A DNA stretch of 64,000 bases from Lanius collurio (taxonomy: Eukaryota > Chordata > Aves > Passeriformes > Laniidae): positions 5,272,335-5,336,334 of the forward strand of contig JACBWW010000021.1 of assembly GCA_020086605.1 (NCBI GenBank), given 5' to 3'. Positions 26,655 to 37,100 of this stretch are shown piece by piece (within the stretch, counting starts at the first letter, position 1; the number at the start of each line of letters is the position of its first letter). Below the pieces are notes generated by a model that saw nothing but the letters and a program-made list of their open reading frames with translations, was not told the origin of the DNA and made no database searches. A program made the translations under genes and the position numbers.

Positions 26655-26936
26655 CTTCAGTAGTGGGTTTTGTTGTTTGTTTGGGGGGTTTTCTTGTGTG
26701 TGTTTGGGTTTTGTGGTTTTGGGGCTTTTTTTGGTGTTTGGGTTTTGTGGGTTTTGTTGGGTTTTGTTTGTGTGTGTGTTTTTTTTTTTTTTAGTTGTTG
26801 TGGGTTTTTTTGTTTGTATTTTTGTTTTCGGGGTTTTTTTGTTAGTTGGTTCGTTGGTTGCTCGGTTGGTTTGGGACTTTTTGGTTGGGTTTTGGTTTTG
26901 TGTTTTTTCTTTGTTTTGATGGGGTTTTTTCTTTTA
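26655..26936 (+). repeat. G/T-only low-complexity tract
   Basis: For about 280 bases the plus strand is almost purely G and T, with G runs such as TTTGGGGGGTTTTC, TTTTGGGGC, TTCGGGGTTT and GATGGGGTTT, and only a handful of A and C residues. Open frames run through on both strands because stops are rare in such sequence. They encode Phe/Val/Gly-rich or Lys/Thr/Pro/Asn-rich peptides and are not genes. The G runs could form quadruplexes on the plus strand. Confidence 0.9.
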
Positions 26937-27344
26937 ATTAGTGTAGAATGGACAGCAAAACTGAAAAAAAAACCCAAATTCAAACTCGGGAGCATTCTTA
27001 GTTGGTGGCCAGGGTGAGACCACACTACAGACAAAAAAGCTTGAGAAAAACTGCATTTCTTAGTCACCTTTCGATTCAGAGATTTTCATATGCAAATTCT
27101 GAGTCGAGTGAAACCACAGCTCTTGGAGGTGCTGTGCTCCAGGGCTGTTCTCTCCAGCAACTGTGGCTCCATTGCCGAGGAAAGGCTGTGCCCAGCAGTT
27201 CTGTGACATCCCACTGAAAGTGATGGGAATGTTTTACTCAATAAAGCTTTAGAACAGTTGATCATGTATTTGACTGATATTTAACCCAGCGGGTTATACG
27301 AGAACACAGGTGCACAACGAACCTTCAGTCTGAACAGCATTAGG
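26937..27344. other. Non-coding spacer before second CpG island
   Basis: Ordinary mixed-composition DNA between the G/T tract and the CpG island. It has an AATAAAG near 27240 that could serve as a poly(A) signal on the plus strand, but no gene upstream calls for one. No other feature is seen. Confidence 0.5.
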
Positions 27345-27780
27345 TATCCATGCTGCTCCGCTGCCCGCAGCAGCACGCTGTGTGCTGTATTCTCCGCTCT
27401 CTGTACTCGATGTTAACTCTGGGCACAGCCGGCCCTGGCTTTGTTCGGCCACAGGGCTGTGGGGAGCTCCTGGTGCTGTCACTCGGCTGCGGCGCGGGAG
27501 AAAGGCCTGACCGCCCCCCGGGCTGCGCCGCGGCGGCACCGCCAGCTCGGCGAGCGGGGTCTGCGCCGGGGGCCCCGCTGAGGGGAACCGTGCTGGGCCC
27601 TGGGCCCGCCCGGGACCGGGCTGCGTTCTGGAGGAATCGGTTCAGTCCGGGGGCAGCTGCACTTGGAGCTGCAGGCTCAGCTCGGGGCGGGCAGGAGAGC
27701 TCCGGCAAGAAGCCATGAACTGCCGACCCTTTGCACAACAAACGGCCCGGGGACCTGCGGCCCGGCCAGGTGAGGGACAC
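27345..27780. promoter_or_regulatory. Second CpG island, possible alternative promoter
   Basis: A GC-rich, CpG-dense block of about 430 bases with sharp borders. On the plus strand it ends in CCCGGCCAG followed by GTGAGGG (donor GT at 27770), a good 5' splice site, so it could be an alternative untranslated first exon for the ZNF280D transcript. The long open frames on both strands are products of high GC and resemble no protein I know. It is separated from the main island by a CR1 copy. Confidence 0.45.
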
Positions 27781-28081
27781 ACAAAGACGTGGCAGGAACC
27801 AACGACCCCCTGACTTTTGTGCCCTTAGACTGCGAGGGTATGAAAACCCAGAGGGGCGTCCCTCCTGAGGGGCAACCAGCTCGAGTTGCTATTTTATTAT
27901 TTAGTTTCTACACCATGATTAAATTATTTTAAGGATTGGGATGTCTGAGACATTGCTATGTGAGACCCGTGGCCGAGCTGGTAAAGTGTGAGTGTGGGAG
28001 GTGCAGCTGCCAAGGGGCTTCAGTCCCAGATGAAGTGATGCGTATGTGACAGCCAGAGTGGTTCCTGGGTGGTGGAGCATA

Positions 28082-28800
28082 CAATCTCAGAATGGTTTGG
28101 GTTGGAAGGGACCTTAAAGATCATCTAGTTCCAACTCCCCTGCTGTGAGCAGGGACATGTTCAATGAGACCAAGTTGCTCAGAGCCCCATCCAACCTGGC
28201 CTTGAACATGTCCAGGGATGGCACAGCCAGAATTTTCCCAGGCAACCCATTCCAGGGCCTCACCACCCTCACAGTAAAGAATTTTTTCCTAATATCTAAT
28301 CCAAACCTACCCTCTAATCCAAACCTACTCTCTTTCATTTTGAACCCATTTCCCCTTGCCCTGCCACTACATGCTTGTAGTAAATAGTTTTGCTCAATCT
28401 TTCCCATAAATTCCCTTCAGGTACTGAAAGGCTGCAATTAGGTTACTCTGAAACCTTGTTTTTCCAGGCTGAACAATCCCAATTCTCCCAAGCCTTTCCT
28501 CATAGAACAGCTCTCTGTACCTCTGATCAACTTGGTGGCCTTCTCTGGACTTGCTCCAACAGGTCAATGCCCTTCCTGTGCATGGGACTCCAGAAATAGA
28601 TGCAGTACCTGAGGTGGGGCCTCACCACAGTGGAGGAGCAGAATCCCCTTCCTCTCACGCTGCCCACACTGCTTGGGATGTAGCCCAGGCCACGTTTGGC
28701 TTTCTGCAGTTTAAGTGCACGTTGACGGCTCATGTCAAGCCTTGAATCCACCAGCACTCCCAAGTCCTTCTTGGCAGAGCTGCTCTCGATCTCTTCAGTC
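28082..28800 (-). mobile_element. CR1 LINE, 5' truncated, minus strand
   Basis: Read on the minus strand this is the end of CR1 ORF2 and its 3' UTR. The frame at 28763-28527 gives the reverse transcriptase C-terminal words GVLVDSRLDMSRQ, VVRPHLRYC and DLLEQVQRR. The frame at 28407-28114 gives RGNGFKMKES, LDIRKKFFTVRVV, WNGLPG and FKARLDGALSNL. The element closes at its 3' end (about 28082-28130 on the plus strand) with the reverse complement of the typical GGTCCCTTCCAACCCAAACC. Frameshifts split the ORF, so it is dead. It sits directly between two CpG islands, within 300 bases of the main promoter. The 5' break near 28800 is approximate. Confidence 0.93.
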
Positions 28801-28910
28801 CCCAGCCTCTCTTGATACCGGCTGGTTTCCCTAACAGCATGACAGTGGCCCTATGTTCCCTCACCAAAGTGGTGAGCGGGCAGTGTGAGACTGGGCTGGG
28901 ACTGCTGGGC

Positions 28911-29120
28911 ATGAGGCCTGGCCCATGGCAGCAGTACAGCACTGGGGAATGAAGCCCCAAACCAGCAGCAGTTCCTGGTACTGAGGGTATGAGGCCCAGT
29001 GGCGGTGCTATAGCACGGTGTGAGGCGAGGCACACGACGGCAGTTGCTGGTATCGCTGTGTGAGGCCCGACACATGGCGGCGGTGCGGGCCGGGGTGTGA
29101 GGCACAGCACATGGCGCCGG
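28911..29120 (+). repeat. Degenerate ~38-bp minisatellite at promoter edge
   Basis: Six imperfect units begin with (A/G)TGAGGC or ATGAAGC at 28911, 28949, 28989, 29020, 29060 and 29097, spaced 38, 40, 31, 40 and 37 bases. Several units continue with GCACATGGCGGC-like sequence and with CAGTTGCTGGTA. The array lies between the CR1 copy and the core of the main CpG island and shades into it. Confidence 0.75.
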
Positions 29121-29378
29121 CCCCGCCCCGCGCCGGCCCCGCCCCGATCGCGGGCGCCGCGATATGTCCGACCCGCGGTTCCCGGCAGGCAGCGCGCGGG
29201 GCCGCGGCCGCCCCCGCCTCCTGCCCGCGCTCCCCCGGCGGCGGCGGTAGCGGCGCTGAGGTGGCGCCGCGCCCCGGCGAGGTGAGCGAGGCGTCTCAGT
29301 CGGCACTGCCCCATCCCCCGCCGGCCCGGGCGGCAGGGAGCGGTGCCCACGCCGCGGCCCCTACGGACGCGCAGCACG
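29120..29378 (+). other. ZNF280D: Putative untranslated first exon of ZNF280D
   Basis: Two good 5' splice sites lie in the island: GCGAG followed by GTGAGC (exon end 29281) and GCACG followed by GTAAGG (exon end 29378). Either could splice to the acceptor at 33960-33961 before the start codon. The start given here is arbitrary because the cap site is unknown. A non-coding first exon in a CpG island is the usual arrangement for this gene family. Confidence 0.5.
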
Positions 29379-29488
29379 GTAAGGTCAGCCCGCTCCGTGC
29401 ACCCGGCCTGCCCTGCCGCGCTCCCTGGGCGGCGGGAACCGCGCTCGGTGGGGAAGGGCGCGGGGGGATTGTCGCCGGGGAGACCGGC

Positions 29489-29496
29489 GCCATCTT
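29489..29496 (-). promoter_or_regulatory. YY1-type site
   Basis: GCGCCATCTT reads AAGATGGCGC on the minus strand, a close match to the YY1 recognition sequence that is common just downstream of start sites in ubiquitously used CpG-island promoters. The call is by motif only. Confidence 0.5.
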
Positions 29497-30302
29497 AGGT
29501 TGGAGCGCGGCCTGGCGTCCCTGAGCGGGGCCCCCGCGCTGTGAGGGCTCCCCCGGGCCGCCCGCGGGCCCAGCTGGCACCGGCCGGTTCCGCCCTCGAG
29601 GGCGGCCAGGGCAGGGCTCGCTCCTCCCGCCATTGGCCGCGCGGGGCCCTCCATGGGCCCCGGGCGTTATCAGCAAGAGCGGTGCTGGCGGTGCGGCTCG
29701 GCTCGGCCTCCTCCCCGCCTGCTGCGGTTCTGCCGTGCGGACCTCGCCCAAACGCGAGCCCACGGCCCGAGCCCAGTGCCGGCGGTCACCCAGCGCGGGG
29801 GGCGGGACGCAGGGCGGTCAGGCTGAAGCGGCAGCTGCTCGGCTGCCCTCGGGACTCCGCTGCTCCCACGGCCTGGCACCACCGCGGCTCGGCGGCGTGA
29901 GCTGCTGGCGGGCTGGCACCGCCGATATTGCCCTTCCCAAGGCGGAGCTTGTGCCTTCTCATGGCACAGAGGGCAGCGTTGGCTGGTGAGGTTTGTGTTT
30001 GAGGGAATTTGGTTTATGCTTTGCTTTTTTACAATTTTCAGGTGCACTTTCAGCTTGGTCATTGTTTCTTCGCTACTAAACAAATGCAGCCCTCAATTAA
30101 AACCCAGTTGTTCCCAAGCTTGGTGGAGCTGTGGGTTACACACTCTCATCAAATAATGCGGTCCAAAGTTATGTGCCCGTATGGGATGTTATCTGAGAAA
30201 TACAACATGTAGTCCATCATATGATCTGTCTTGTAAATAAGATAACTTCTCTGGGCATTTGAAATGCAAGTATTAAAGTGGGGGGAAGAATTATTTGATT
30301 AA

Positions 30303-30712
30303 CGGGTGATAGCCATATGAGAAGTGGCTGAGGTCGCTTGGTTTGTTCAGCCTAGAGGAGACTGAGGGAAGACATCATGGCAGTCCTTATGAGGGGGAGA
30401 GGCAGACAGTGATCTCTTCTCTGTGGTCACCAGTGGCAGAACCCACCCAAGGGAATGGTTTGGAGTTGTGTCAGGGGAGACTTAGGTTATATATTGGAAA
30501 AAGATTTTTTCACCCAGGGAGTGGTTGGGCACTGGAATAGGCTCCTCAGGGAAGTGATTGCAGCACCAAACCTGACACAATTCAGAAGAGTTTGGTCAAT
30601 GCTCTCAGACACATGATGGGATTGTTGGAGGTATCATGTTCAGGACTTAGAGTTGGACACTGTCACCTTTGTGGGTCCCTTCCAACTCAGAATATTCTAC
30701 GATTCTATTATG
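30303..30712 (+). mobile_element. CR1 LINE 3' fragment, plus strand
   Basis: The plus-strand frame reads FSLEETEGRHHGSPYEGER, ISSLWSPVAEP, QGNGLELCQGRLRL and KRFFHPGSGWALE, matching the C-terminal part of CR1 ORF2, with stop codons after it. The 3' end shows GGGTCCCTTCCAACTCAGAA and the tail TTCTACGATTCTAT, the CR1 terminal octamer pattern. The wording differs from the copy at 28.1-28.8 kb, so it belongs to a different and apparently older CR1 subfamily. Confidence 0.9.
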
Positions 30713-33700
30713 GAAAGGTGACAAGGCTGGTGTGAAAAATTTTTGGTTAGTGTAAATGTCCTCACTATCAGTTTCATATTAGTTATGTGATTTTAAGCCA
30801 ATCCAAGGAAGTTTTGTGTATTGGAAGGCTCACTTGAGCTTAACAGTGGAACAGATAAATTTCCATTTGAAGTAATAACTGGCTTTTCTAATAACTCTGA
30901 GGTCTCAGTTGGGCTGCATCTACCCTGATTTTCCATAGTGCCACTTTCTGTCCATCCTTATGGTGCTCTTCCACAGTTCATTCTGCTGTTTTTGCTACAA
31001 TTGTGACACTCTTGATACATTTACTAACATTATATCAATTTTTGTTGTTTCTATGTGAGAGCTTTTAAATCATAACTTTAAAAAAAAGAGGTTATAAATA
31101 CAACTAGCTTGTAATAAAGTTAGGTATTTTTGAACCTAACTGCCATCATAAAGATGGCTAAACTAGTGCTTTTAAAACATTTACTTCATCAGAAGCTTAC
31201 TGCCTTTTTGTGCAATGAGCTCTCATTTTTTTTCTCTTTTATCAGGTTTTTAGTTCACCATTTTTCTAGGAACTATAATAGTGTTCCAGGGACTTGTGTT
31301 TTTGCAGATTGTTGATTATTAGTGCCTGCCTGATAAACTTCCATGGCTATGCTTAGTTTTAGATGGGCAGTTGCTTTTAAAGCAATATCTTGACATAGCC
31401 TAATGATATTTGAAAGAATTTTTTAAAGGACGTGTTCATGATTTTGATGCTTTGCCTTGCAATACTGGTTTCAACACTTTCTTTGAATCTATGCATACAG
31501 CATTCTTTTGGAGTTTTGGACCTCTCAGATCCATGGACTGCCTTTAAAGAAATGTGTGTATAAACATATATATTTGCTTATACATATTAAAAAATGAAGA
31601 AGATAAAGTCTATTGTCAGTAGGTTTGCTTTTCTTATATTGGTGTCTGCACCTTCACTGGGAAATATTTGAGTCAGGTGGCAGAAGGATTCACTGTTGGT
31701 TTTGTCTTTAAAAGCAATTGCTAGCAGGATTCCTAGAGCACATTTTGCGGGTTAATGTAGTTAAAGAAGCTAAAAATTTGGAAGCTGTTTGTACTCTAAA
31801 AATGGATGTAGATGTTTCATTTGGTAACAGAGACCACTTGCAGGAGCTGTTCCTACACACCTCTTCTAATCAAATCCGTTACCCCTTGCTGCAATTTTGA
31901 TTGTTCAGGCTACAGATTTTTGACCTCTCAATTGTGCCAATAAAACTGTTACTGGGCCAGGTTATTTTTAACCTGCTCTGCTTCACACCATAGTTCTGTG
32001 CAGTCGTGCTGGCACAACTGAGGAAGTGGTGCAGGAGCAGGGCAGGAACTCATTAGGGAGCTTTCTTCCCAGGAAAAAAGGAGTCAGGGAAAGCTTGGCT
32101 TCAGATTATAGCATTAAAATAAAAAAAAAATAGGTTGAAAGATGTGAAGTTAATCTTGATACTTGCCTTTTAAAAGCTGCTCTGCATTTTGAGTCACTTT
32201 CCGGATTCATAAAATGAAGTCTCTGTAAGAGGTGTCACCAGTTGGTGTCACTTTCTAAAAGCCCATGGCTGTGTTATCAAATGACTTTTAACTGTATTTA
32301 AGAAAAAATCAGCTGTTTTACAGTGTAGGTGAGGTTATCATATGTATCTTTTTAGGATTCATCTAACATAGATTGCATGTGCCTATTTTGTATTTTTAAT
32401 ATAAATTGCATTGCATCCTCCGAGCACATTTTATAATTTATTACTTTTTTCCCCTGAAGTCAGGTAAAATTAAATTCTTTAAAACATTGCTCATTTATGT
32501 TGTCTGTTCTATAAAAGAAGTCTCTGAAATAGTAATTTGTTTTGACTTAAAGTCTATGTTATTAAAAAAAAATATGTTCTAAAGAGTATCCTACAGAAAA
32601 AAAGAAATTATAGAATTCAGCTTGATTCTCTTTCCAAGATCTGGCATGTGGCCCATGTCATCTCTGTCAAGTGGAAATTCAGTTCAGAATCTTTTTTCCC
32701 CATACAAGAATTTAGTTTATTATCTTGTTCTCTTCTTTCCTAGCACCATGTCTAACTTGAGCACCCTAAACTGATGGAGGAAGCAAAGAAGGAGTTTAGC
32801 TTTGCTACTGTATTTTATCTCAAGACTTAACATGTGCTTACACCAGCATCCCAGTTCTCATACAAGTAGAGGATGATTGTCTGCTCCCCTGTGATGTCAC
32901 AGGCTAATTATTTCTGCAGTCTTATTAGATTATTGGTACTCTGTAAAGAAATAGCAAAGTTTCTTATTTTTTGTGTTGTTCAGAAATACTTTCAAGATTG
33001 TTAAAGAATGTTGAAAGAAAGAAGCAAACTTTATTGGCCATCTCTGTTTATTTAAAGAACAAATAAAACCAGTTGTGATAAGAGATGCTGGTCTTAATTT
33101 GATTAATTCAATGGTACATATTTTTCTTTAATGTATCTGTACATGACTTTTTTTTTTTACTGCAACAGAAAGTCTACAGGCATGAGAAACTCAATCTAAT
33201 GAGATCTATGAGAAATTTATATCGAGTCTTAATTGATAATTGAAACAGTATGCAATGCATTGTAGGTATGGCTTGGGGATTTTGCTGTTGTTTAATTTTT
33301 ATGTTCCAAATGTTTTTTGTGGGTAGTTTGCTTGTTGTTGTTATTGTTTTGTGGGTTTTGGGGAATTTTGTGTAGGTTTTGTTGGGCTTTAAAGAAAATG
33401 TGACCATATGGGAAGCCCTGGCAAAATCTTGGAAAGTTTGGGAGGCTAGGCTAGGTTGTTGGTTAGTAGGGTTTTGTTTATGTTGGTTTTTTTAAGATGC
33501 AAAGAGAATAAAGCTGTAAACAGTGTTTCACTAACTCAGTTGTGCCATGTAGATTATGTGCTTTGTAGAAGGCCCTTCACGTTTCTTGTGAATCACTTAC
33601 CTGGAATAGGAGTATTTTTAAAAGATATCTTTCACTGTGGCTTCTTCCACTGAGGCTTCCTCTGATACTTACTGGTGTTTTATAGAAAAATAGCTTAAAT

Positions 33701-33968
33701 TCTGTGGAAGGTATCTTTGGTCTTTTCAATAGCAAAGATGAACATTCAAGTAATTGTCAGGCTGGTGATGTGGCATCAATCTTTGAAGATCTCCTGTATT
33801 AGATCATGTTTGATCTATAAAGACCAGGGAGGGAGGGAGACCATTCTATGGGCGTTATTGACAACTGCAGTATTCCTCACTGAACAGTGAAGCATTTCAT
33901 GAAAGTACTGAATGTTTGGTTATGTGTGTTTTTTGATTTTTTTTTTTTTTTTACTGTCTAGTCTCAAG

Positions 33969-34113
33969 ATGGCAGAATTATTTATGGAATGTGAAGAAGA
34001 GGAACTGGAACCCTGGCAAAAGAGAGTGAGAGAAGTGGAAGAGGATGATGAGGATGATGATGATGAGCCAATCTTTGTTGGGGAAATCTCAGGCTCGAAG
34101 CCAGCTGCTACGT
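33969..34113 (+). CDS. ZNF280D: ZNF280D coding exon 1 (start codon)
   Basis: The exon begins at 33962 after a long T tract and CTGTCTAG, seven bases before the ATG. The ATG sits in a strong context (A at -3, G at +4), and [17 protein letters not shown] is the known family start. Residues 8-37 are highly acidic and end in [12 protein letters not shown], a hydrophobic IFV core flanked by acids, like a SUMO-interacting motif. The donor is GTAAGAC at 34114, phase 1. The next exon continues with ILNRV as in human. Confidence 0.93.
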
Positions 34114-37100
34114 GTAAGACAGCAATTTTCCATAACTTAAAACAGAAATTTTGAGGTGTAGAAAGTTAAATTTAGTTTGAAAGTATACAGTTTTTAACAG
34201 TATGACTTAAGAAATTCCACATCTTAAAGCTGTACATCTCTTTCTCACTGAAAATCAGAATTCTTAAGAAATTCTGTCTGAAACCCCAGGTTATGCATTG
34301 TTCTAGTTCCCTCTAACCTTAAATCTCTCTGGTCAAAATAGGGACATTTGAAGGTTTTAGCATTAGCATCAGGGTTTTGAAGCCACTATATACAAGGCTG
34401 AAACCATGCATGCAATTGCTCTCAGTATAGTTAATATTTAATTATATATTTGGGAATGTCTCCCTGCTAAAAGAATATGCATGAATTTAAGTCTTCCTGT
34501 TACAGTCTTTTTTTTTTTTTTTCCTTCCACCCCTCATTTCCTATGTTGGTGAACATCATTCTGGCAAAACTGTGTTAAGTGTCTGTAATAAAAGCACAAT
34601 CTGGAAAGTGATTAAATGAAAATATTGAAAACCTGTCTGTGAAGTAGGAGACTTTCTATTGATAAATTTACCCATCTTTTGTGAAATAGAGAGGGTTTTT
34701 TCATCAAGTTGTGGAGTTTTCTCCTAAATTCAGGCAGTGCAGGGAGTGAGGTTAGGTGGTTGTGTTGATAGGGGATGTGTCAGGATTCTGTATTTGTCCA
34801 AGCTTGGGCTTTGGCAAGTAAGTAAAGAACATTTTTGTTGTTGTTACTTTAATTAACTTTAGTAATTAAACTTTTTGATTTCTGTGTATCCATCTTGTAT
34901 TAATTTTCAGGAATTTTGATGTAAGGTTTCCCAAGCAGTCCCATACCCAAGACTTTGCCTGGTGAGGTTTACTGCTCGCAGTTTCTGCCTTATCTCTGCT
35001 ATGCTTGTATCCAAGATTTCATAGTAGTTTTCTGAAGGTCTTTAATTTGCAGCGAAGGATTTCAAGACACAATGTTACACTAGACTGTCTGTCACACTGC
35101 TGTGTGAATTTCAGAGCTGTTATTAACTGTTCAGTCATTTTATTTCACAATGCTTTCATCTTGTATCTATTACTTTGTTGTTCACTAGGATAGTAAGTTT
35201 AAGGCTTCTTACGCTAGGTTAAAAAAGTGGAAACATGATTTTAAATATTAAAAGAATACTGAATCTGATATTTAAGTTCTCTTACCTGAAAATATTTTTT
35301 AAGAGTGGATATTTTAGAAGTACTCTGGATACCCTGAAAAATGTGAAGAATTTTTAAAAAATTTTCTACATTTTCTGCTGTTACAAAATTTTAGAATGTC
35401 TGAAATATACCCTTACTGTTTTCTGCAAGGTCCAGAGACCTCTGGATTGCTGTTGGTCATTGGCAGTAGGTCATATCATAGAACAGCTAGTAAGGCACTG
35501 GCATGTGTTGCAACAACAAATATGCCGAGTTTGATTGCAATTGTAGCCTCAAGATGTTTTTGTAGTCAAAGGATGGAAATAATTCAGGTGAACACTATAA
35601 TTGTGGTATGATTCTGTGAACTTCAAGAACTCTGGTAAAAGATAGAGACTTAAAATGTTTGCTTCTTATTCTAGTGCTGTTGGTCCTGCCACAAGTAAAA
35701 TCACTTATGGTATAACTTTTTACTTTATCTTTTTTCCTTCCCTTTCCTCAACTTTTCTCTTTTTAATCTTCTACTTCACTATCAAAAACAGCTATGGAAG
35801 AATGACCTCAGTTCTTCTCTGGCTTGTAAGTAGTACTACCTGGCACTAGTCAGGCTTCAGTTTGTTATTGGTGATAGGCAAGATACCGTGAACTCAGCTT
35901 CGCTTATCACTGTTTACTTTGCACCCGATCAGATGAAAAATTGATGACAAATAGAAACTCACATGTAGGTCTTAATTTTTCAGAAGAGTATAGTGTCTAC
36001 AATGCATTGCATTTTCTTAACCTATTCCTGCAAGTACAATTATTAGTTTTTGTACAGACTGTGTGGAAAACTTGAAGGAAATAGTTAAAAACCCCAACTT
36101 TGACCTGCTGGCAGAGTGGTGTAGAATCAAGTGTTCCTTCTGATGTACTGGAGGATTGTTTTGGCTGAGCTGAAAAGTAGTTCACACTTTGTTCCCTTTA
36201 CCTTTTTCTGCAACTGCTCATTATTCCTACGGCTACCACTTGTTGTTCTTGCTTCCTTTTTCATAATGATACAAACCTATAATTTGTTACTGCTTTAAAA
36301 TGTAATTCTGCATGTCAGCATGCTTATGCTTCAGTGTTGTTTTACCTAAACAGGACAAATAACTTTTTGATGGGAGAGGGGAAAGTACGCATCGAGTCTA
36401 TGATGAATCAGTAAATGTAGTTTATAATTTCAAATAACTGGCTTCCTGAAATGTTCTTTTTAAAAGCAGTAAAACCTTCCTTAGTAATTTAGGATGTGTA
36501 CATATCAGACTGTCTTGACTATGCTTTTGAGACCTAACTTTCAGGATAGCTTTTCTTTTGTAGGTAGATGATATTTCAGTTTAATTTGACTCTAGAGTTC
36601 ATGTATGAGATGTAGATTTGTTAACAATCACAAAATGTATGTGTTCAGCTAAATACCAAAATAATTTAATCCTTGTTTGTAGTTACTGTTATGTTGAAGT
36701 AAATATAATATTACTGTTACAGGACCAAATTTTGTCATATCTTAAAAAAATGCAAACATGTTTAAATATGTTGGTTGCAGCTGCTTTTTCATTAGTGTGA
36801 TCTAAATCCAGGTGGCATGTTGAAAGCTGTGATCTTCAGAGTTCTACTGCTATTAGATTTATTTATCAACTTGAGAAGTGTATACTAATTAGCCATTGCT
36901 GATGGAAATAGCCTTAAGGTTGTTAAACACAATGTGTGGATACTCTAATATGTGTTGTTTGAGAACCTGATGTAATTTGACCCTGGTTTGAGAAATTACT
37001 TCAAGCCTTGCTGGTTTGATATTGGAGAAACAAATCTAATTTCATATGCATATTTTCAGAGGTCAGAGCAAGCAACTTGTCAGCAATACTAATGGAATTA

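Larger units (their letters stand above)
29040..29960 (+). promoter_or_regulatory. ZNF280D: Main CpG island, ZNF280D promoter and first exon
   Basis: This is the largest CpG island in the window, and it lies 4 kb before the ATG exon of ZNF280D with no other gene between. Sites visible are GC boxes (CCCCGCCCCG near 29124 and 29150), a YY1-type ATGGCGGC at 29074-29081, ATGGCGCC at 29111, and the reverse YY1 core GCCATCTT at 29489-29496. No TATA box is seen, as expected of a broad housekeeping-type promoter. The exact start site cannot be read from sequence. Confidence 0.75.
29379..33961 (+). other. ZNF280D: ZNF280D first intron (putative)
   Basis: About 4.6 kb between the island donor and the ATG exon. 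It keeps CpG-rich DNA to about 29960, holds a CR1 copy at 30303-30712, and has a G/T-rich patch near 33270-33390 and a T run before the acceptor. No further exon can be supported by eye. Confidence 0.5.

Noticed and set aside
26657..27067. 136-codon minus-strand and 115-codon plus-strand frames
   Set aside because: They exist because the G/T tract contains almost no stop codons. The products are low-complexity Lys/Thr/Pro or Phe/Val/Gly chains.
27340..27780. 146-codon minus-strand frame in the second CpG island
   Set aside because: GC-driven open frame with no recognised domain and a competing plus-strand frame of similar length.
28730..29377. 215-codon minus-strand frame (and the overlapping 154-codon plus frame at 29060-29524)
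   Set aside because: It crosses a CR1 remnant, a minisatellite and a CpG island. No continuous similarity to a protein, and overlapping frames on the other strand are equally open.
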